The notes: generated by a model not told the origin, from the sequence alone. Shown: positions 32,783 through 45,444, counted from the stretch's first letter. The stretch: DNA of 64,000 nucleotides from Discostella pseudostelligera (GCA_036940085.1 JALLBK010000013.1:19851-83850); one strand, 5' to 3'. Made by a program: numbers and translations.

Positions 32783-35700
32783 CTACTCATTTGTCCTCCT
32801 CTTCTTCTTCTTACCGATGCTACTCTCCTGAGATTCGTCGTTTAGAAACTTCCTCTTGTCCTCGATGAACTTATCGACATTCCAATCAAGACAATTGGCA
32901 AAGTTATGCGAACCACTAAAAACGAAGAGTACAGTAATATCTTCGTTTTCCATACCATCCAAGTTTGGTAGCAATTTTGGAGTGATGAGGAAATACTGAC
33001 CACAATGATCACTATTGCTAGACGGACCGGCAGGAACGGTGGAATTCTCGACAATACGTTTGAATACCAATCTCTCATTACGCTCATCGAGGCCCTGATT
33101 GATCTCATCCACACATCGGAAGGGACTGGCCATTAGGTTTTGGAGACCCATGAGATACATAATTGTGCTGACGGAGCGCTCGCCACCCGAATGTGTCTGG
33201 GCGGAGAGTGCTTGGAGACTTGAGGCCTCACGAAACTTGACAAGGATTTCCACACCCCAGTCCTTGAAATTGTATTCTCCATTGTCCCTGCTCTTTCCCT
33301 GGTAGAGACGGACCTCTCCGGCGCAACCTACCTCCTTCATATAGGTACTGAACTTATCACTAACCTGCCTCAGAATATTGATCAATGCCGACTCCCAACG
33401 TCCAAGTTTCTGCACAAGCTGCTTCTTCTTCATATCCTTTTCACCCCCAATGTCTTGTAGCTGCTCCTCCAACTGTTCAATCTCCTTCTTCCGTTCTTCG
33501 TACTGGCGCATAACGTGCGGATTGTCCGTGATGGAGTTCACCTTATTCTCCGCCTCATCAAGTGCATCCTCGACGCCCTCGAGGGATTCGGGAAGGTCTT
33601 CTTGTTCAAGACGTTCGTGCCACTCTTCTTTTGGTGCGATAGTTTCGGCCTCCTTGAGCAGCATTTTGAGGTTGTCCTTCTTTCGATTGTACTCGGCGTC
33701 GGCGGCCTTGTACTGATTCGCTAGTTCTGCAGTCTCTGCTTGTTTCTCCTGAAGCTGATAGCTATGCATTATGTAATGTAACGAAAGGTGCGTTAGTGGA
33801 GGATGGATTAATCGAGGAAGACCCACATCAAAGAAGCAACACAGAGTTGCATAAAGTACTCACGTCAAATGTCTGAGAATATCCGAAAGGGCATCTTCTC
33901 TCATCTTGAGACCCGTCAGAGTATGCGTCACCTTCATTATCTGATTATGCAAATCCCCAGCATTCTCACTAGATGAAATGTTCGATTCCACGAGCTTCTT
34001 GATTTTGGCAATCTTCTTAGCCTTCTCTTTCTCATTGTCCTTGGACGCGGCTTCCTGTGCCTCCTGATACTTATCACGCTGGTTCCGAAGTTTATCCCTG
34101 TAATGTACAAAATCGTTCTTGGTACTTTTTGCATCCTTGTAACGTTGCGAGACAAGCTGACCTTGGGCATTCATTTCATCAAACCGTGCCTTGTGTGCAT
34201 TGACTTCCGGGTTGAGCGACGCAATCGATTCCTCGGCCTCACGGATGGTTTCGGCGAGCTGATCTCTCAAACGTGGATCACTCCCCGGCCTCAAGATTTT
34301 AGCGGGCAACACTTCATCGGGGACAGTACCAATCTCACCGGAATAGCGCGATACCTGCGACGTGTACTTGAACGATGCATTTTTATACGTGTAGAAGAAG
34401 CACGAACTTTGCTTCCGAGTATCGGAGCTCGATTCTTTGGTACTGAGGAATTCAATTAAATCCTTGCGCTCGAGGGAGTTGTGTACCACCTCCCCACCTA
34501 CGAGGACCTTGTCAACATTGTGCTTGTTCACAAGCGCTTGCATAATGATGTCGGGTGCAGTGAAGGTCTCGTCGAGGTAACCCAAGAAACCATGCTCCCT
34601 CTTCAGGATGTCCATGCGCTCTTCGGAATACATGCGAGGTGGTACCTCATACTGTCCACTACTGTTCACAATGATGATATTGATCGATATGCCACGCTTC
34701 TCGCGAACCTCGCGGTAAAGCAAATCGTAATCTTCCTTGCATTCTACAACATAGGCTTTCCAGGTGGTGTTGGCCACATGTTGTTCGAGGTACGATGCAG
34801 CCAATTGATTCTCGGGTTGGACCTCAGCAGCCACAGGTCCCCAAACTTTCTTTCGGAATATCTTACGATTCTCGTCGATGAATTTGTAGGCTTGTCCAAC
34901 ATTCCCAAACTTGTTACAGAATGATTCGAGACGTAACTTCTTATCATCCTTGAGACGATCTAATCGGCTCGCAGCCTCGTCCCTCTTTTGCCTAGCCTCT
35001 TCAATCCGGTCCGTCAACCGTCCCATCTTGGACTTCTCGTTATTCATACTATTCTTAATCTTCACCATTTCCGCTTGGGTATCCTTCATCGTCTTCTCGA
35101 TTTCGGCAATGGGAGGGTAATCATTGGCCTCCGCCTCGATCTCTTCGAGACGATTACGCTCCTTCTCCAAGTTCTTCTCCGCCCGACGTTGCGATGCATC
35201 AATAGTACGATAATCATTCATCTCCTGCTCCACCTCATCCATGTATCGATCGCACTTGACGAAGCATTCATCGTAGGACTGCTTATCCTTCTTAATTTTC
35301 GTCTCCGACGCCTTGTACCGTCCCTGGATGTGAGAGAGGTCCCCCTCGACGGTGGCATGCTTCTCGGCCAGTGGACGTATCTCCTTCTCTGCCTCCTTCT
35401 TTTGCTTCTTCAATTCCTCCCGTTTCTCCTTGGCCACCTTGGCCTCCTCCCGCTTCTGATCAAAGACCAACCACGCCCGTTTCTTCTTGAGCAAATCAAT
35501 CTTCTCAAGGTAGGATTCACGTTCCTTCATAAGCTCCTTCTCACGTTCAAGACGTTCATTCTCCTTCTTCAAATTGGTCAAATGCGCCTCGAGACTGGCC
35601 ACATCGGTCCCACTCGATTGCAATGCTTTTTCTAGCTCGATGAGATCCAAGTGTGTAGTGTACAGCGACATGCTAAGTGATTTTTCAGTCTCGATCAATA

Positions 35701-36404
35701 ATGCCTGTTTGTCAAACCCCGAAAAGCTCCCAACCTTGTCTTGGGGTAGGAAGGTACAAAGGTTGTCAATATTGATTTTGTATCGTTCCGATACCAATTC
35801 TTTAACAGCCTTGAGATTTTGTTTGTGTCCATTGATGTAGTAGGTGGATGCTCCCGCACCACGTCCATTCTCACTGCCCTTGTCGCGATCGATGACTCTA
35901 CGAATAATATGGGTGGCTTCCCGCTTATTGCCACTGCCATCACTGCTTTCGTTGGGTGATAATTCAATCTCGATGGTAGCCTCGTCTTTCTCATGCTTGA
36001 TGAAGAGTCGGGCATCGTCGGCACGTCCCAGGAGTGGGGGCTGACCGCCGAGGCCGAGGCAGATGGCGCACAGAATGGTGGACTTGCCTGTACCGTTGGG
36101 CCCTACCACCACATTCAGCCTGATTAATTGATGATATGTGAACACAAATATGCAATAGGTGTGTGTGTGAGAGAGTGAGATGGGAGCGGGCACAATGCAG
36201 CAAAGCAAAGCAAGCCACAAAACCAATGACAACGATGACCGACAACAAACAGTAGACAACTCACCGCGGACCGGGGAAGAATTCCACAGCATCATAGGTC
36301 AAAAAATTGGTTAGCTTGACACGCTTAATTGAGCCAGGTTTGTAGTTACTATCTTTCTCCTCTTGGGAGGGGCGGTAGATCTCGTCCAGTAGGGAGGCGG
36401 TCAT
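32783..36404 (-). CDS. SMC5: SMC5, structural maintenance of chromosomes protein, three exons
   Basis: Exons 36265-36404, 33864-36119 and 32783-33761 join in phase 2 at both introns and give 1124 residues, typical for SMC5. The first exon (MTASLLDEIYRPSQEE, then GSIKRVKLTNFLTYD) leads by splicing into Walker A GPNGTGKST (about residues 53-61). Two coiled-coil arms flank a hinge near the middle. The C-terminal head has the ABC signature SGGERSVSTI (about 990) and Walker B FRCVDEINQGLD (about 1013), the SMC5 form of these motifs. With SMC6 and NSE proteins it forms the nuclear complex that resolves recombination intermediates. E2F-like sites upstream fit replication-linked expression. The basic tail GKKKKRR may be a nuclear signal. 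Confidence 0.95.
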
Positions 36405-36976
36405 GGTGGCTCTTCGATTCAATTATGTCCGCGGCGGCAGGCAGAGGTTGTACCATGCCATGTCCATGACAATGTTCATAGCATGTTGCTTGTTTTTCTT
36501 CTGCTGTGTTCGCGCTCAATATTGCGACTTCGCGCCATAATAATTTTGGATGCCAATTTTGATTTTTTGGCGGGAGACATAAAGACTCGACTCACAGAAT
36601 CAAGTGGCAGAGAAATAATGGCGGGAGACAGAAGTTGCTCAACCGAACATCAAGGAACACCAACGATCCGTGGACCTTGATGGGACGGGAAGTCGTGAGA
36701 GCTTCCACATCATGGGTGATCCCAAATCCCAGCCAACAGCCAAACTCCTCCAAGTGATGAACAATCAAAATCATTGCAATTGCACAGAATTGCACGTCGG
36801 CGGGTTCGAATAGAAATAGGAAATCGATCAATATTAGCTTCTTCCCAACACGCTGAACGAGATATACCCCCTACGCAATCAAAGCCGAGAGCGAGCGGTC
36901 GCCCCACTGCTAATTTCTGGGGTAATACAGGTGAACGATAGCTAGCGGCGCCAGAAGATTCATCGGCACACCTATC
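36405..36976. promoter_or_regulatory. divergent promoter region with E2F-like sites, SMC5 / GTPBP1-like
   Basis: This 572-nt gap between opposed starts carries TTCGCGCC (36529-36536), TTTTTTGGCGGGAG (36563-36576) and GGCGGGAG (36620-36627), 125-224 nt upstream of the SMC5 start. The side nearer the GTPase has no recognised motif. Confidence 0.55.
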
Positions 36977-39370
36977 ATGACATGCTCGAATAATTCCAAC
37001 ATGGCTTTGTACGCCCGACGCTCACTGCGGGTAATTGATCCAGAGAGTCATGTGAGTTAAGTTGTTGATGTTGCGCCAACGGGTAATTTCTTTATGTCAC
37101 TGGGGTATGTTTATGTAATTCGTCTTGGTCGGCCCATCATTTTGTCTTCTCGTTATTGACACATATACACACATCATACCGCATCTCATTATCTCTCTCT
37201 CAATTATTCTTCTACATTATAAAAATAGGATGGCAGCGCCGAGTACAAACGCCAAGTGCACAAACTAAGCAACACCCGCCTCCGAACTCTCTCTACACAA
37301 ATGTCCTACCGTCTCGATGAGGGGAAAGGTCGTTGCACGTATCACATTGGTGTAGAGGATGATGGATGTCACTCTCTACTAGATTATCCCGCCGTGTCTG
37401 AGAGTGCATGGATATTGGAGAGTATAGCACGAAGTTTAAATGCGGTGGTGTTGCAGAGGAAGATGATTCAGAATGAGATTGAATGCAGCCATGCTGAGAA
37501 TGACGAGGAAGTACTGACTTTAACAAAGGATCGTTCACGTGTCATTGTCGTTGACGAGCCACCCGTCTTGGCTCGTGGGGATATGGTGGGGGAATACCAC
37601 TGTGAGAATGAGGATGAGAAGGAAGATAAGGCGGATGTACGAGGGGGGGCTGCGGTGGGGGAGAGTGGTTCCACTACCAATGGCAAGGGAAACAACAAGA
37701 AAAAGACGAGGTTGTGCACGGAGGAGGGGTCGTACACTCGTTGTGAGCTTGTGATTCAACGAGTTGAGACTCACTTGCTTGATCCATCTCCGCTGTCTTT
37801 GTCGGCGCTATCACGAGTATCATCTTTCGGTGAGGGTGTGGATGGGGCCATGGCGACTACCGATCTCAGAAAATTGGCAGGGTTACGATTGGATAGGAGC
37901 GCCAGCATTCACGAGGATGAAGCCGAGTTGCAGACATCGTCACCCAAGGAAGAAGAGAAATCTAGAATGGGCAGCAGCATGGCGGATGATTCTATTAGCA
38001 AACCAATCTCGGTCGAAGAAACGCTCTCCTCACGGAACATTCGTGTCGCTGTCGTCGGTAATGTCGATGCGGGGAAGTCTACCCTCATTGGTACGCTCAC
38101 CACATCTTTCCTCGACGATGGACGAGGCTCCAGCCGTACTGCAATTATGAAACACCGGCACGAGATTGAGAGTGGCAGAACATCCACGTCGTCTTCCCAT
38201 CTGCTTGGATTTCGACACTCGGGTGAAACTATTGCCGGATGCGACAAAATCCGATCAAACAAAATGAAGTCTGAGGATGAAATCGCCAGATCATCCTATC
38301 GTATCATTACTCTTATGGATTTGGCAGGACATGAGAAGTATCTCAAGACGACGATTCATGGGGTTTCGTCTGGTATGGCCGATTACGGTTTGATCTTGGT
38401 AAATAGTCGCCATCCTCCGACGCACATGACGCAGCATCATTTGAATTTGTGCTGCACGTATGGTATTCCGGTGGTGGTGGTATTCACCAAAATTGATGGA
38501 TGCCCGGATCATGCCTTGGATACGTCAAAGAAGGAGTTGTCAAAGTTGTTGAAATCTCCCGATATTGGTAAGAAGCCATTCGCTATTAAGACGGAGCAGG
38601 ATGTAACTACTTGCATTGGCAAACTGCACACGCTTGCGCCTACGATTGACATTTCATGTGTAACGGGGGAAGGACTTGATTTGCTTCGGAAGTTGCTCTT
38701 CGCCCTACCAAAGCGTCGACGTCATGAGAAGAAGGTGAATCGTCCATTTGAATTCTTGGTCGATGATGTATTCTCGAATGTCCCCGGTGTAGGTTCCGTA
38801 GTGTCTGGATTTGTCAATGCCGGCGAACTTACTGTGGGAAATACCCAAGTTTACATTGGACCGACGGATGATGGTACCTTCTTGAAAACGGTGGCCAAAT
38901 CAGCTCATATTGCACGCATCAATACGACACATGTTACTGCTGGTCAGTCGGCAACGTTGGCATTTTCCTTGAATAAGGAGATGCGTAAGAAGCTGCGACG
39001 GGGTATGGTGGTAGTTCGTGACAACCCCACATCAACAAAAGTATTTGATGCAGAAATTTGCGTCCTCAAGGGTGAGGGCACGACAATACGGAAGAGTTAC
39101 CAGGCCTATGTTCACGTGTTGAATGTGCGACAGACGGCATTTGCTCGTAATATTGAGATTGTGAACAACAATGCTCTGGGGTTGCCGCCGAGTCACTGCG
39201 CGGATTCGGATGGCATTGTGTTACGACCGGGTTCTCGAGCCAAGGTGTGCTTCGAATTCGCAAAGCGACCAGAATACATTCGACCAGGAATGAGGATGCT
39301 CTTCCGTGATGGGCGCGTTAGGGGTGTGGGCATCATTACTGGTATACCTGCGGTGGAACCTGTTGCATGA
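36977..39370 (+). CDS. GTPBP1/GTPBP2-like translational GTPase, two exons
   Basis: Exons 36977-37051 and 37229-39370 join in phase 0 and give 738 residues. The join yields VIDPESH|DGSAEYKRQVHKLS, the N-terminal element of this family, followed by MSYRLDEGKGRCTYHIGVED. The GTPase domain has G1 GNVDAGKST, G3 DLAGHEKY and G4 FTKID, then EF-Tu-like domains 2 and 3 (FLVDDVFSNVPGVGSVVSGF, and a C-terminal RPGMRMLFRDGRVRGVG block). GTPBP1 and GTPBP2 act in ribosome quality control and mRNA turnover in animals; a similar cytosolic role is inferred. Residues about 130-260 hold an acidic and Ser-rich insert. A downstream ATG at 37001 could also be the start. Confidence 0.9.
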
Positions 39371-39824
39371 TGATGTGTGGAGATTTGGACGAGATAAAAT
39401 GTCTTGCAATGTTATTCGCCATATTGCTCATACTATCATTGTACCATGTCGACAATAATGTTGTCTGAGGTAGGTCCTGCATTAAAGGAGACATGAGGGA
39501 AGCACCTTGGCTGTGGACGGTGCTTATGAATAAACTGCATGTTGTAAGCTAGGAAAAAATTCATTGTACCTTCCAACCGCTTCCAAATGTTCTCGTGTAC
39601 TTCCCTTGCATGCTGGCGTTTGCATGCACCGAGCGTCTCTAGAGATAGTACCTAATCCGATTACTCCCATCATATCGACGAAATCAACTCATATTCCTTG
39701 TAAAGTAATGAATATCTAAGTTTATCATGAAAGTCAACAGGCTCGTCGCCTTCACACAAAAACAATACGAAATACGAATATCATCTAATTGAAATGCCTC
39801 CATCCACAAGCACAAAAATAATTC
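39371..39824. other. convergent intergenic region, GTPBP1-like / glycosyltransferase-like
   Basis: This 454-nt AT-richer space lies between two stop codons and should hold both 3' UTRs. Nothing else was seen. Confidence 0.4.
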
Positions 39825-41969
39825 TCAAACCTTTTCATATACATCCTTCACTTGGACTTGGAATATATTGAATCCCTGCTTGACATCAATGAAAAGGCAT
39901 CGTACATTGCCTGCACGACAGATATGATGACTCAACGACATGAACAAGTTCCTGAGTAATGGAAGCGAGTACCAAAGACTCTTCATTGTGGTACCAATCC
40001 TCCAGCAGGAACAAACAACAATGAAGAAGAAGAATATTTTGGAAATGACAAGGGTGGAAACAACTCCCGGTCGTCCAAAGATTGCGTAGACCAAAGTCTT
40101 GACAGCCTGAAGTCCCACGGGCCCTCCGGGCTTATTCGGTTTGAGGTTCATCCTCCACTTTGGATTGACGTACATGGTCTCTTGGAGAGAAAGGTGGAAT
40201 CCGACATGTTCGCACCGCTGACCATCGTCTCCAGAATCGTACCGGGCCGTGTTGCCACGTTCACGGATCAGCGCCATGGGGTACAGTGTCATTCCATTGA
40301 AAGCGGAAACAACCTCATATGGCTTGTCATGATTGTTGGTGGCATCGTTGGCGGATTGGATCATGAATAGTTGCATTGGACTAGAAGCATCACACAGATT
40401 GCGCCATCGATCACCCGCTGGCATCAATTCACAGAACGAACGATGCATTCGTCGAACCTTTTGGTTGTCGTTGCTTTCCTTGGCTCGAAAAGCTGAAAAG
40501 TCATATGGCGGTGTAATCGTTCCTAGAGTGCCCGGCCATACCTGACCAGACGAACTGGCAAATACATAATCTCGAGCAATATTGCTTTCTAATCCAAGAG
40601 TATGCAACAATCCCAATGGAGAGATGGATGTTCCAAGATCGGCATCGAGTATTACCATGTGGCTGTACATGTCGTACTCACTCTTGCCCAAAATGTACTC
40701 GAGCAAGATCTGTCGGAACTCTCCAAGCTTGCCAACACCAGACGCGGTAGGAGTTGTAAATGGATTCTTATCATATCGGTCCATGATGCCCAATTCGCAG
40801 TTTGGATTCTTAGGCCCGCAGCTCATTAGGTCGACCGTGTATCGTGGTCCATCCTTTCGAGAGGACTCTTGCTCTGACCAGCTTTGGAATGCTTGACGAG
40901 TACCATCATTCGAATCATTCTCAAAGATCACAAGCGAGAGTTTCGCTGGCCGTGATTCTGGGTTGAATAATGATGAAAGGCCGTCCATATTCTGTCTCAA
41001 TGCTGGAATGCTGCCCACGACATTGCGTGCTAGGGCATTGATGATGAGCCCACCCGATTGATTTTGGAGATATTCCAAACCACGTTCGACAGCGGATACA
41101 TCCTCGGGATTGTACGATGAGAGCTTTCCACTACTGAGATCAGACCATTGTTTTTCCGAAAGACAGAGAGGTCGTACGTTATTACTACTGCTGGTGGCGG
41201 CAATACTATCGACGCTATGGCTGTGAAGACATGCGCCCTCGATAGTCTTGGAAATGTCTGCCGGTAGATACACGCGATACCATCCCCAAATGAAGGGATT
41301 CCATATGGAATGTGGGCATACCATCTGAAGCGTCATGTTGATTATGACAAGGAGACTGAAGATGATGGAAATAACAAATGGCATTTTCCAATTCGACTTT
41401 GCGAAGTTGGCCAAATTTGATGATTGAGACATTGTGTTGGGGGCGCCATTTTCTTTGTTGCTACTGGGAACATCGAGGTGGCTCGTAGTGATACTATGCG
41501 ACGAAGATCCCTTGTGAAGCAATGCCACGGTCAAAAACGTACTAATCATCACTGGCCATGATGAAAATTGCAATAACGAGCTCCATACCATCTCGCAATG
41601 TCGAATGAGGGGGTACCAATGGAAGCTTCCCCAATCTTTGGGATGCGCGTCCCAAATTAGAAATGGCAACAAGGTCAATATTGACAACGGAGGGATGAGC
41701 CGTAGCAATGCTGATGATGCAGTGATGTGATGGTGGTAGTAGCCTTCCGACGATTCATGGGCCGGTCGATGGTGGTGGTGTCTGCCAAGCTGATGATGAT
41801 AATCGTCGTCCTTCTTCTCGGAATCGTCGTCGCTTGAGCTCGAGAACGAACCGCATTCGACCTTATCAAGTCTCATATTCTCACGGGGGAGAGAGGAGCA
41901 AACCCCCGTCGTTGTCGTTGCCGCATCGGATGTAGTTGGCTGCCGCCGGAGCTTGAGTTGTTTCCCCAT
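39825..41969 (-). CDS. multi-pass membrane glycosyltransferase-like protein
   Basis: A single exon gives 714 residues from the ATG at 41969 (upstream frame uses GTG only). Three hydrophobic segments occupy about residues 90-240 (LIPPLSILTLLPFLIW, MISTFLTVALL, MPFVISIIFSLLVIINM). A soluble domain then carries SLVIFENDSNDGTRQAF and VILDADLGTSIS, a nucleotide-sugar-type fold with a DxD-like motif. The pattern resembles the Cryptococcus CMT1/CAP59 (GT69-like) group, but I would not fix the family. A further hydrophobic segment (STLVISKIFFFFIVVC) sits near the C-terminus. The N-terminus is Ser/Asp/His-rich. Likely location is the Golgi or ER, with a role in glycan building inferred. Confidence 0.72.
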   Translation of the reverse strand: MGKQLKLRRQPTTSDAATTTTGVCSSLPRENMRLDKVECGSFSSSSDDDSEKKDDDYHHQLGRHHHHRPAHESSEGYYHHHITASSALLRLIPPLSILTLLPFLIWDAHPKDWGSFHWYPLIRHCEMVWSSLLQFSSWPVMISTFLTVALLHKGSSSHSITTSHLDVPSSNKENGAPNTMSQSSNLANFAKSNWKMPFVISIIFSLLVIINMTLQMVCPHSIWNPFIWGWYRVYLPADISKTIEGACLHSHSVDSIAATSSSNNVRPLCLSEKQWSDLSSGKLSSYNPEDVSAVERGLEYLQNQSGGLIINALARNVVGSIPALRQNMDGLSSLFNPESRPAKLSLVIFENDSNDGTRQAFQSWSEQESSRKDGPRYTVDLMSCGPKNPNCELGIMDRYDKNPFTTPTASGVGKLGEFRQILLEYILGKSEYDMYSHMVILDADLGTSISPLGLLHTLGLESNIARDYVFASSSGQVWPGTLGTITPPYDFSAFRAKESNDNQKVRRMHRSFCELMPAGDRWRNLCDASSPMQLFMIQSANDATNNHDKPYEVVSAFNGMTLYPMALIRERGNTARYDSGDDGQRCEHVGFHLSLQETMYVNPKWRMNLKPNKPGGPVGLQAVKTLVYAIFGRPGVVSTLVISKIFFFFIVVCSCWRIGTTMKSLWYSLPLLRNLFMSLSHHICRAGNVRCLFIDVKQGFNIFQVQVKDVYEKV

Positions 41970-42493
41970 GGTAACGATATTGGTAGTCAAAAGAATGCCA
42001 ATTAATTCATGGCCAGTTAGATCTTTGCCTGTGTGCGGCTTCAAGTTTTTCAAAAATCTTCTTGACCCAGTTGACGTGGGAATTCTCACAAATTTGGCGC
42101 CAAAGCAGTGATCACACTTCTTCTTTCGCGCAAGTCTTTTTCGGGGGGCTGTGCCGAGATGCGGATTTTGTTTTGCAGATTCAATGTTCTCATGTTCACC
42201 TTTTCAGAGGAATTGGAACAAATACCCAACCAGCCATCAACGTTGGATCATCGTCCTACTCGATGTTCGTTCCTCTATGCAAGAGAAGGTGTCTTCGTTG
42301 GTACTCCTACTTATATTCAAGATTCGTTTCCTCTAGGAGAGAGTAGCGACTAGATTGTGTACAGATCGTTTAGCTAGGTTTATCCTCAACTTTCATCTTA
42401 TCTGTCTTAAAGAGTACAAGTCATTTTCCGACAAAAGGATGATCGCGAGATGGGATCGTCATCTCCATCATCCATCACCTCAACTCTCCTCTC
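41970..42493. promoter_or_regulatory. region between TLC-type transporter 3' end and glycosyltransferase start
   Basis: This 524-nt space holds the glycosyltransferase promoter (minus-strand gene) and the transporter 3' UTR. A perfect 12-bp palindrome TTTGGCGCCAAA at 42093-42104 is an ideal symmetric E2F site, 124 nt upstream of the glycosyltransferase ATG. Plus-strand frames at 42062-42346 and 42108-42353 look non-coding. Confidence 0.5.
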
Positions 42494-45100
42494 TCAAATA
42501 GATACTGATGGTGGCCTTTCATCGCCGCTTTCCAAACGAATCTCGTTTTCCTCGTTATTGTCATCGTCCATCCCTCCTGCAGCATAACCCTTACAAAGTT
42601 CGACACTACTGCTATGCTCACATAGCATTGGAGAACTAGTACCATCTAATCCCACCACATCACCACTTACTACTAATTGATCAAATTGAATTCCCACCTG
42701 ATAACACGCCAACCACAATCCTAAGGATGCAATTATGCTTGGCAAACTTCCGTACTTGACAATTCCCTCGATACTTCCGGCGAAGTTGTTAATTGCGCTA
42801 CCTACGGCCTTGGCTATTCGTTGACCAACCACATCTATCCAAAATTTAGCTCTGAATTTAGCATCATCACTCGTTGGCATGTATAGTACCTCCTCGGCAG
42901 GATCGTGAACGGAATATGTCAGGGCCTTGCAGATACTCAGTGAAACGAACAAAAAGTACAGATTCTGAGGAAAGAGGACGAATGCAAAGATCGTAACGAG
43001 GAGGAGCACCGTTGGGAAGATCCGGATGGTGATACTCAGTCCATAGTGCTTGATGAGACGTGGGAAGGCATAGAAAGATAGGAATAGGGAGAGAACGTTG
43101 ACAGTTTGACCATACCATCCCAAGAATTGTATGTAGGTAATGCCTCTGGCGTTCGAAGTACTAGTACGATAGTTGTTGTCATTTCCACCGTATTCACTTG
43201 ATTCGTCCTCCACCACACTTATTCCAACACCAAAACGATCCAATCCGATCAAATTCATCTCATAATGCATGCAGGTCAGTGCAATCTCGTAAAGTACTGA
43301 TACTGCCAGTACTAGTTGAAGGTACTCGTGGCGAATGATCATATGCACTCCGCCGAATAGATCTCCAAAGACAGTGTTGTTGATGGCGGCATCATCGATC
43401 CTTGGCACTTTCTCTTCGCCGTCGTCGTCGTTATCCACAACACTGGCGCGAATAATGCTCGCTTGTCCCTCAGATGAGGCAGCAATTGTACTTGATCTCA
43501 TGGGCTTCGTAAAGAGCCGTGCATACAATGCCATGACGGCCATTCCAACGCCGATGAATACACATGCTAAGAATATCAACATGGGCGTCACATGCGCGTC
43601 GCTACCACCTCTCACGACATCACCTCCATCTTGCGTGATATCAAATACATCCACTTCTTTCCCTTCCATGGTATCCGTCGTTCGCCCCAAGATTGTCACG
43701 AGTGTGCTCCCGCCGATGGCACCCATCTGAGCCAATGCAACAGTGCTTCCATAATGCCGTTCGGCCGCTTCCAATGTCAGGTGTGAATTGGCAAACGCCC
43801 AAAATATAGTGATGGACACCGAGCCGTAAGATTCGATGAGTGCAAATAGGACATATCCCAGGGTAGGATAGTACCAACCGCCATCACTTGCATCAGCACT
43901 GCTACTGCCAGTGTTGTTGTCTATATTTCTCAATGACTCTGAATCATATGGCAATCGAAACGAAGGATGTTGTCGCAATGCCAAAGCCACCGTAATAAAG
44001 GCATGTATATACACACTCCCCACAATGTAGAATACAACCGTGGGAATCTTGGATACAGAAGTCGATCCATCATCGTCCTCGTCGTCCTCGTCGGCTTTGT
44101 CACGCTCAGACCAACGAAAGCGATTCCAGACATTAGAACTCATTCGTATCCCCATTCGTTTCCAGCCATTGATACCACCACCTCTACCGTGTTGAGCAGC
44201 ATCAAAATCATCATTGCTATCTCTGGAACACGAAGGTAAATTCCGATCTTGCCAGGATCGCTCGAGTTCGGCATTTCTGTCCTCTTCTACCGTGAAACTA
44301 GGAACTCCTCGCTCATCATCGTCACCACCAGCAGTATCTTCCATCATGTGTCCTCTTCGTCTCCTCATCCTCCATCTATATTGCTGTTCTTGCTGCTTTC
44401 TTCTCCTCCTTCTCCTCCATTGGACCATCCCCTCCATTACAAATGCCAACAATACAACTACTACAAAACTAAACATTTTCGCTCTTGGTTGATGCTTCCC
44501 CAGTTCACCATCGACCAATATCGCCAATGTCGGTTCCTTAATTGAATCTAATATCCAAAATGTCGATAAAGTAGTCATGAGATAGATGGATAATAGGAGG
44601 ATACGAGGCGGGGGTACAATGACATTGAAGTGATGATGACAGAATATGGAAGATCGATGGAGTTTATGTCGGATGAAGTGTGGAATTAAGGAATTTTCCG
44701 CTTCATCTTCCTCGTCGTCGCTCTCGTCGTCCTCGTTGTATCGTCCTAATGGCTTGGATCGGGGGGATAGTGGATTATCATAACGAATTGAGAATGGACC
44801 CATCTTGACTTTTTGTTGAAAGTACGATGAAAGGAGGGGCGTATTGTCATCTCCATCGCTACGTTGTTGGATATCGTTGTCATTGATATTAGTGGAAGCA
44901 CCAGATTCGTCGTCGTCACTGTAATGCGTGGTGTCAATCATACCAATGTAGTCATTGCCATTGCCGCCGACACCGTCATTGCTGCTTTTGGTGGTCGTCT
45001 CGAGGAGACCGTTGGTGTTGCTGGTGGTGGTTATGTTGCTGCTACTAGTCCAGCTTGCATTCTCCATAGAAGCGGCAGCACCAGTATTTTCGTGCGCCAT
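42494..45100 (-). CDS. TLC-family (ATP/ADP translocase-like) multi-pass transporter
   Basis: A single exon gives 868 residues. About 12 hydrophobic segments lie between residues 165 and 810. Two blocks recall nucleotide transporters of the TLC/NTT family found in plastids and intracellular bacteria: [19 protein letters not shown] (TM region, about 425) and [20 protein letters not shown] followed by [19 protein letters not shown] (about 735-775). Those families exchange or import nucleotides; substrate cannot be inferred here. The first 150 residues are Ser/Asn/Asp-rich and acidic, and a very basic [13 protein letters not shown] loop follows the second membrane segment. No plastid presequence is visible, so a plasma or internal membrane other than the plastid is likely. 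Confidence 0.75.
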   Translation of the reverse strand: MAHENTGAAASMENASWTSSSNITTTSNTNGLLETTTKSSNDGVGGNGNDYIGMIDTTHYSDDDESGASTNINDNDIQQRSDGDDNTPLLSSYFQQKVKMGPFSIRYDNPLSPRSKPLGRYNEDDESDDEEDEAENSLIPHFIRHKLHRSSIFCHHHFNVIVPPPRILLLSIYLMTTLSTFWILDSIKEPTLAILVDGELGKHQPRAKMFSFVVVVLLAFVMEGMVQWRRRRRRKQQEQQYRWRMRRRRGHMMEDTAGGDDDERGVPSFTVEEDRNAELERSWQDRNLPSCSRDSNDDFDAAQHGRGGGINGWKRMGIRMSSNVWNRFRWSERDKADEDDEDDDGSTSVSKIPTVVFYIVGSVYIHAFITVALALRQHPSFRLPYDSESLRNIDNNTGSSSADASDGGWYYPTLGYVLFALIESYGSVSITIFWAFANSHLTLEAAERHYGSTVALAQMGAIGGSTLVTILGRTTDTMEGKEVDVFDITQDGGDVVRGGSDAHVTPMLIFLACVFIGVGMAVMALYARLFTKPMRSSTIAASSEGQASIIRASVVDNDDDGEEKVPRIDDAAINNTVFGDLFGGVHMIIRHEYLQLVLAVSVLYEIALTCMHYEMNLIGLDRFGVGISVVEDESSEYGGNDNNYRTSTSNARGITYIQFLGWYGQTVNVLSLFLSFYAFPRLIKHYGLSITIRIFPTVLLLVTIFAFVLFPQNLYFLFVSLSICKALTYSVHDPAEEVLYMPTSDDAKFRAKFWIDVVGQRIAKAVGSAINNFAGSIEGIVKYGSLPSIIASLGLWLACYQVGIQFDQLVVSGDVVGLDGTSSPMLCEHSSSVELCKGYAAGGMDDDNNEENEIRLESGDERPPSVSI

Positions 45101-45444
45101 GGTGATGGGGATGATAGCCTGACTCTATGCCGAGGATTAAGTGCTGTCCCCTCATCCAAGTATTGCCGAAATCCTACCAGCGTCGCATGGTCATGGTTTG
45201 TGAGCGAAGGTCACCTGCTGCGCGAAGGTGCACTTGCTTCTTCCCGCCATTTTGAATAATATTCGCCAAATTCTCTTCCCGCCATATCTTCCACCATCCC
45301 GCCACCTTTGATACCGCATAAAAGTACGATATCGTACCGACCCATCGCTGACCATTTTCAATTGACCATGACGGTGCCGCGGCCCTAGCCTATCACCATC
45401 ACACCTGCGAAGAATCATAAGTCAGAGCTGGTTGATGGAGAGAG
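45101..45444. promoter_or_regulatory. divergent promoter region with E2F-like cluster, TLC transporter / PCGF
   Basis: Four elements occur in 65 nt: TTCTTCCCGCCA (45238-45249), ATTCGCCAAA (45261-45270), TTCCCGCC (45276-45283) and TCCCGCC (45297-45303). They lie about equally far from both start codons. Confidence 0.55.

Noticed and set aside
34988..35635. 215-codon plus-strand frame
   Set aside because: It lies antisense to the SMC5 coiled coil; Leu-rich composition is the complement of Glu/Lys codons.
42062..42353. Two overlapping plus-strand frames of 81-94 codons
   Set aside because: They overlap each other in different frames, show no motif, and sit in a promoter/3' UTR region.
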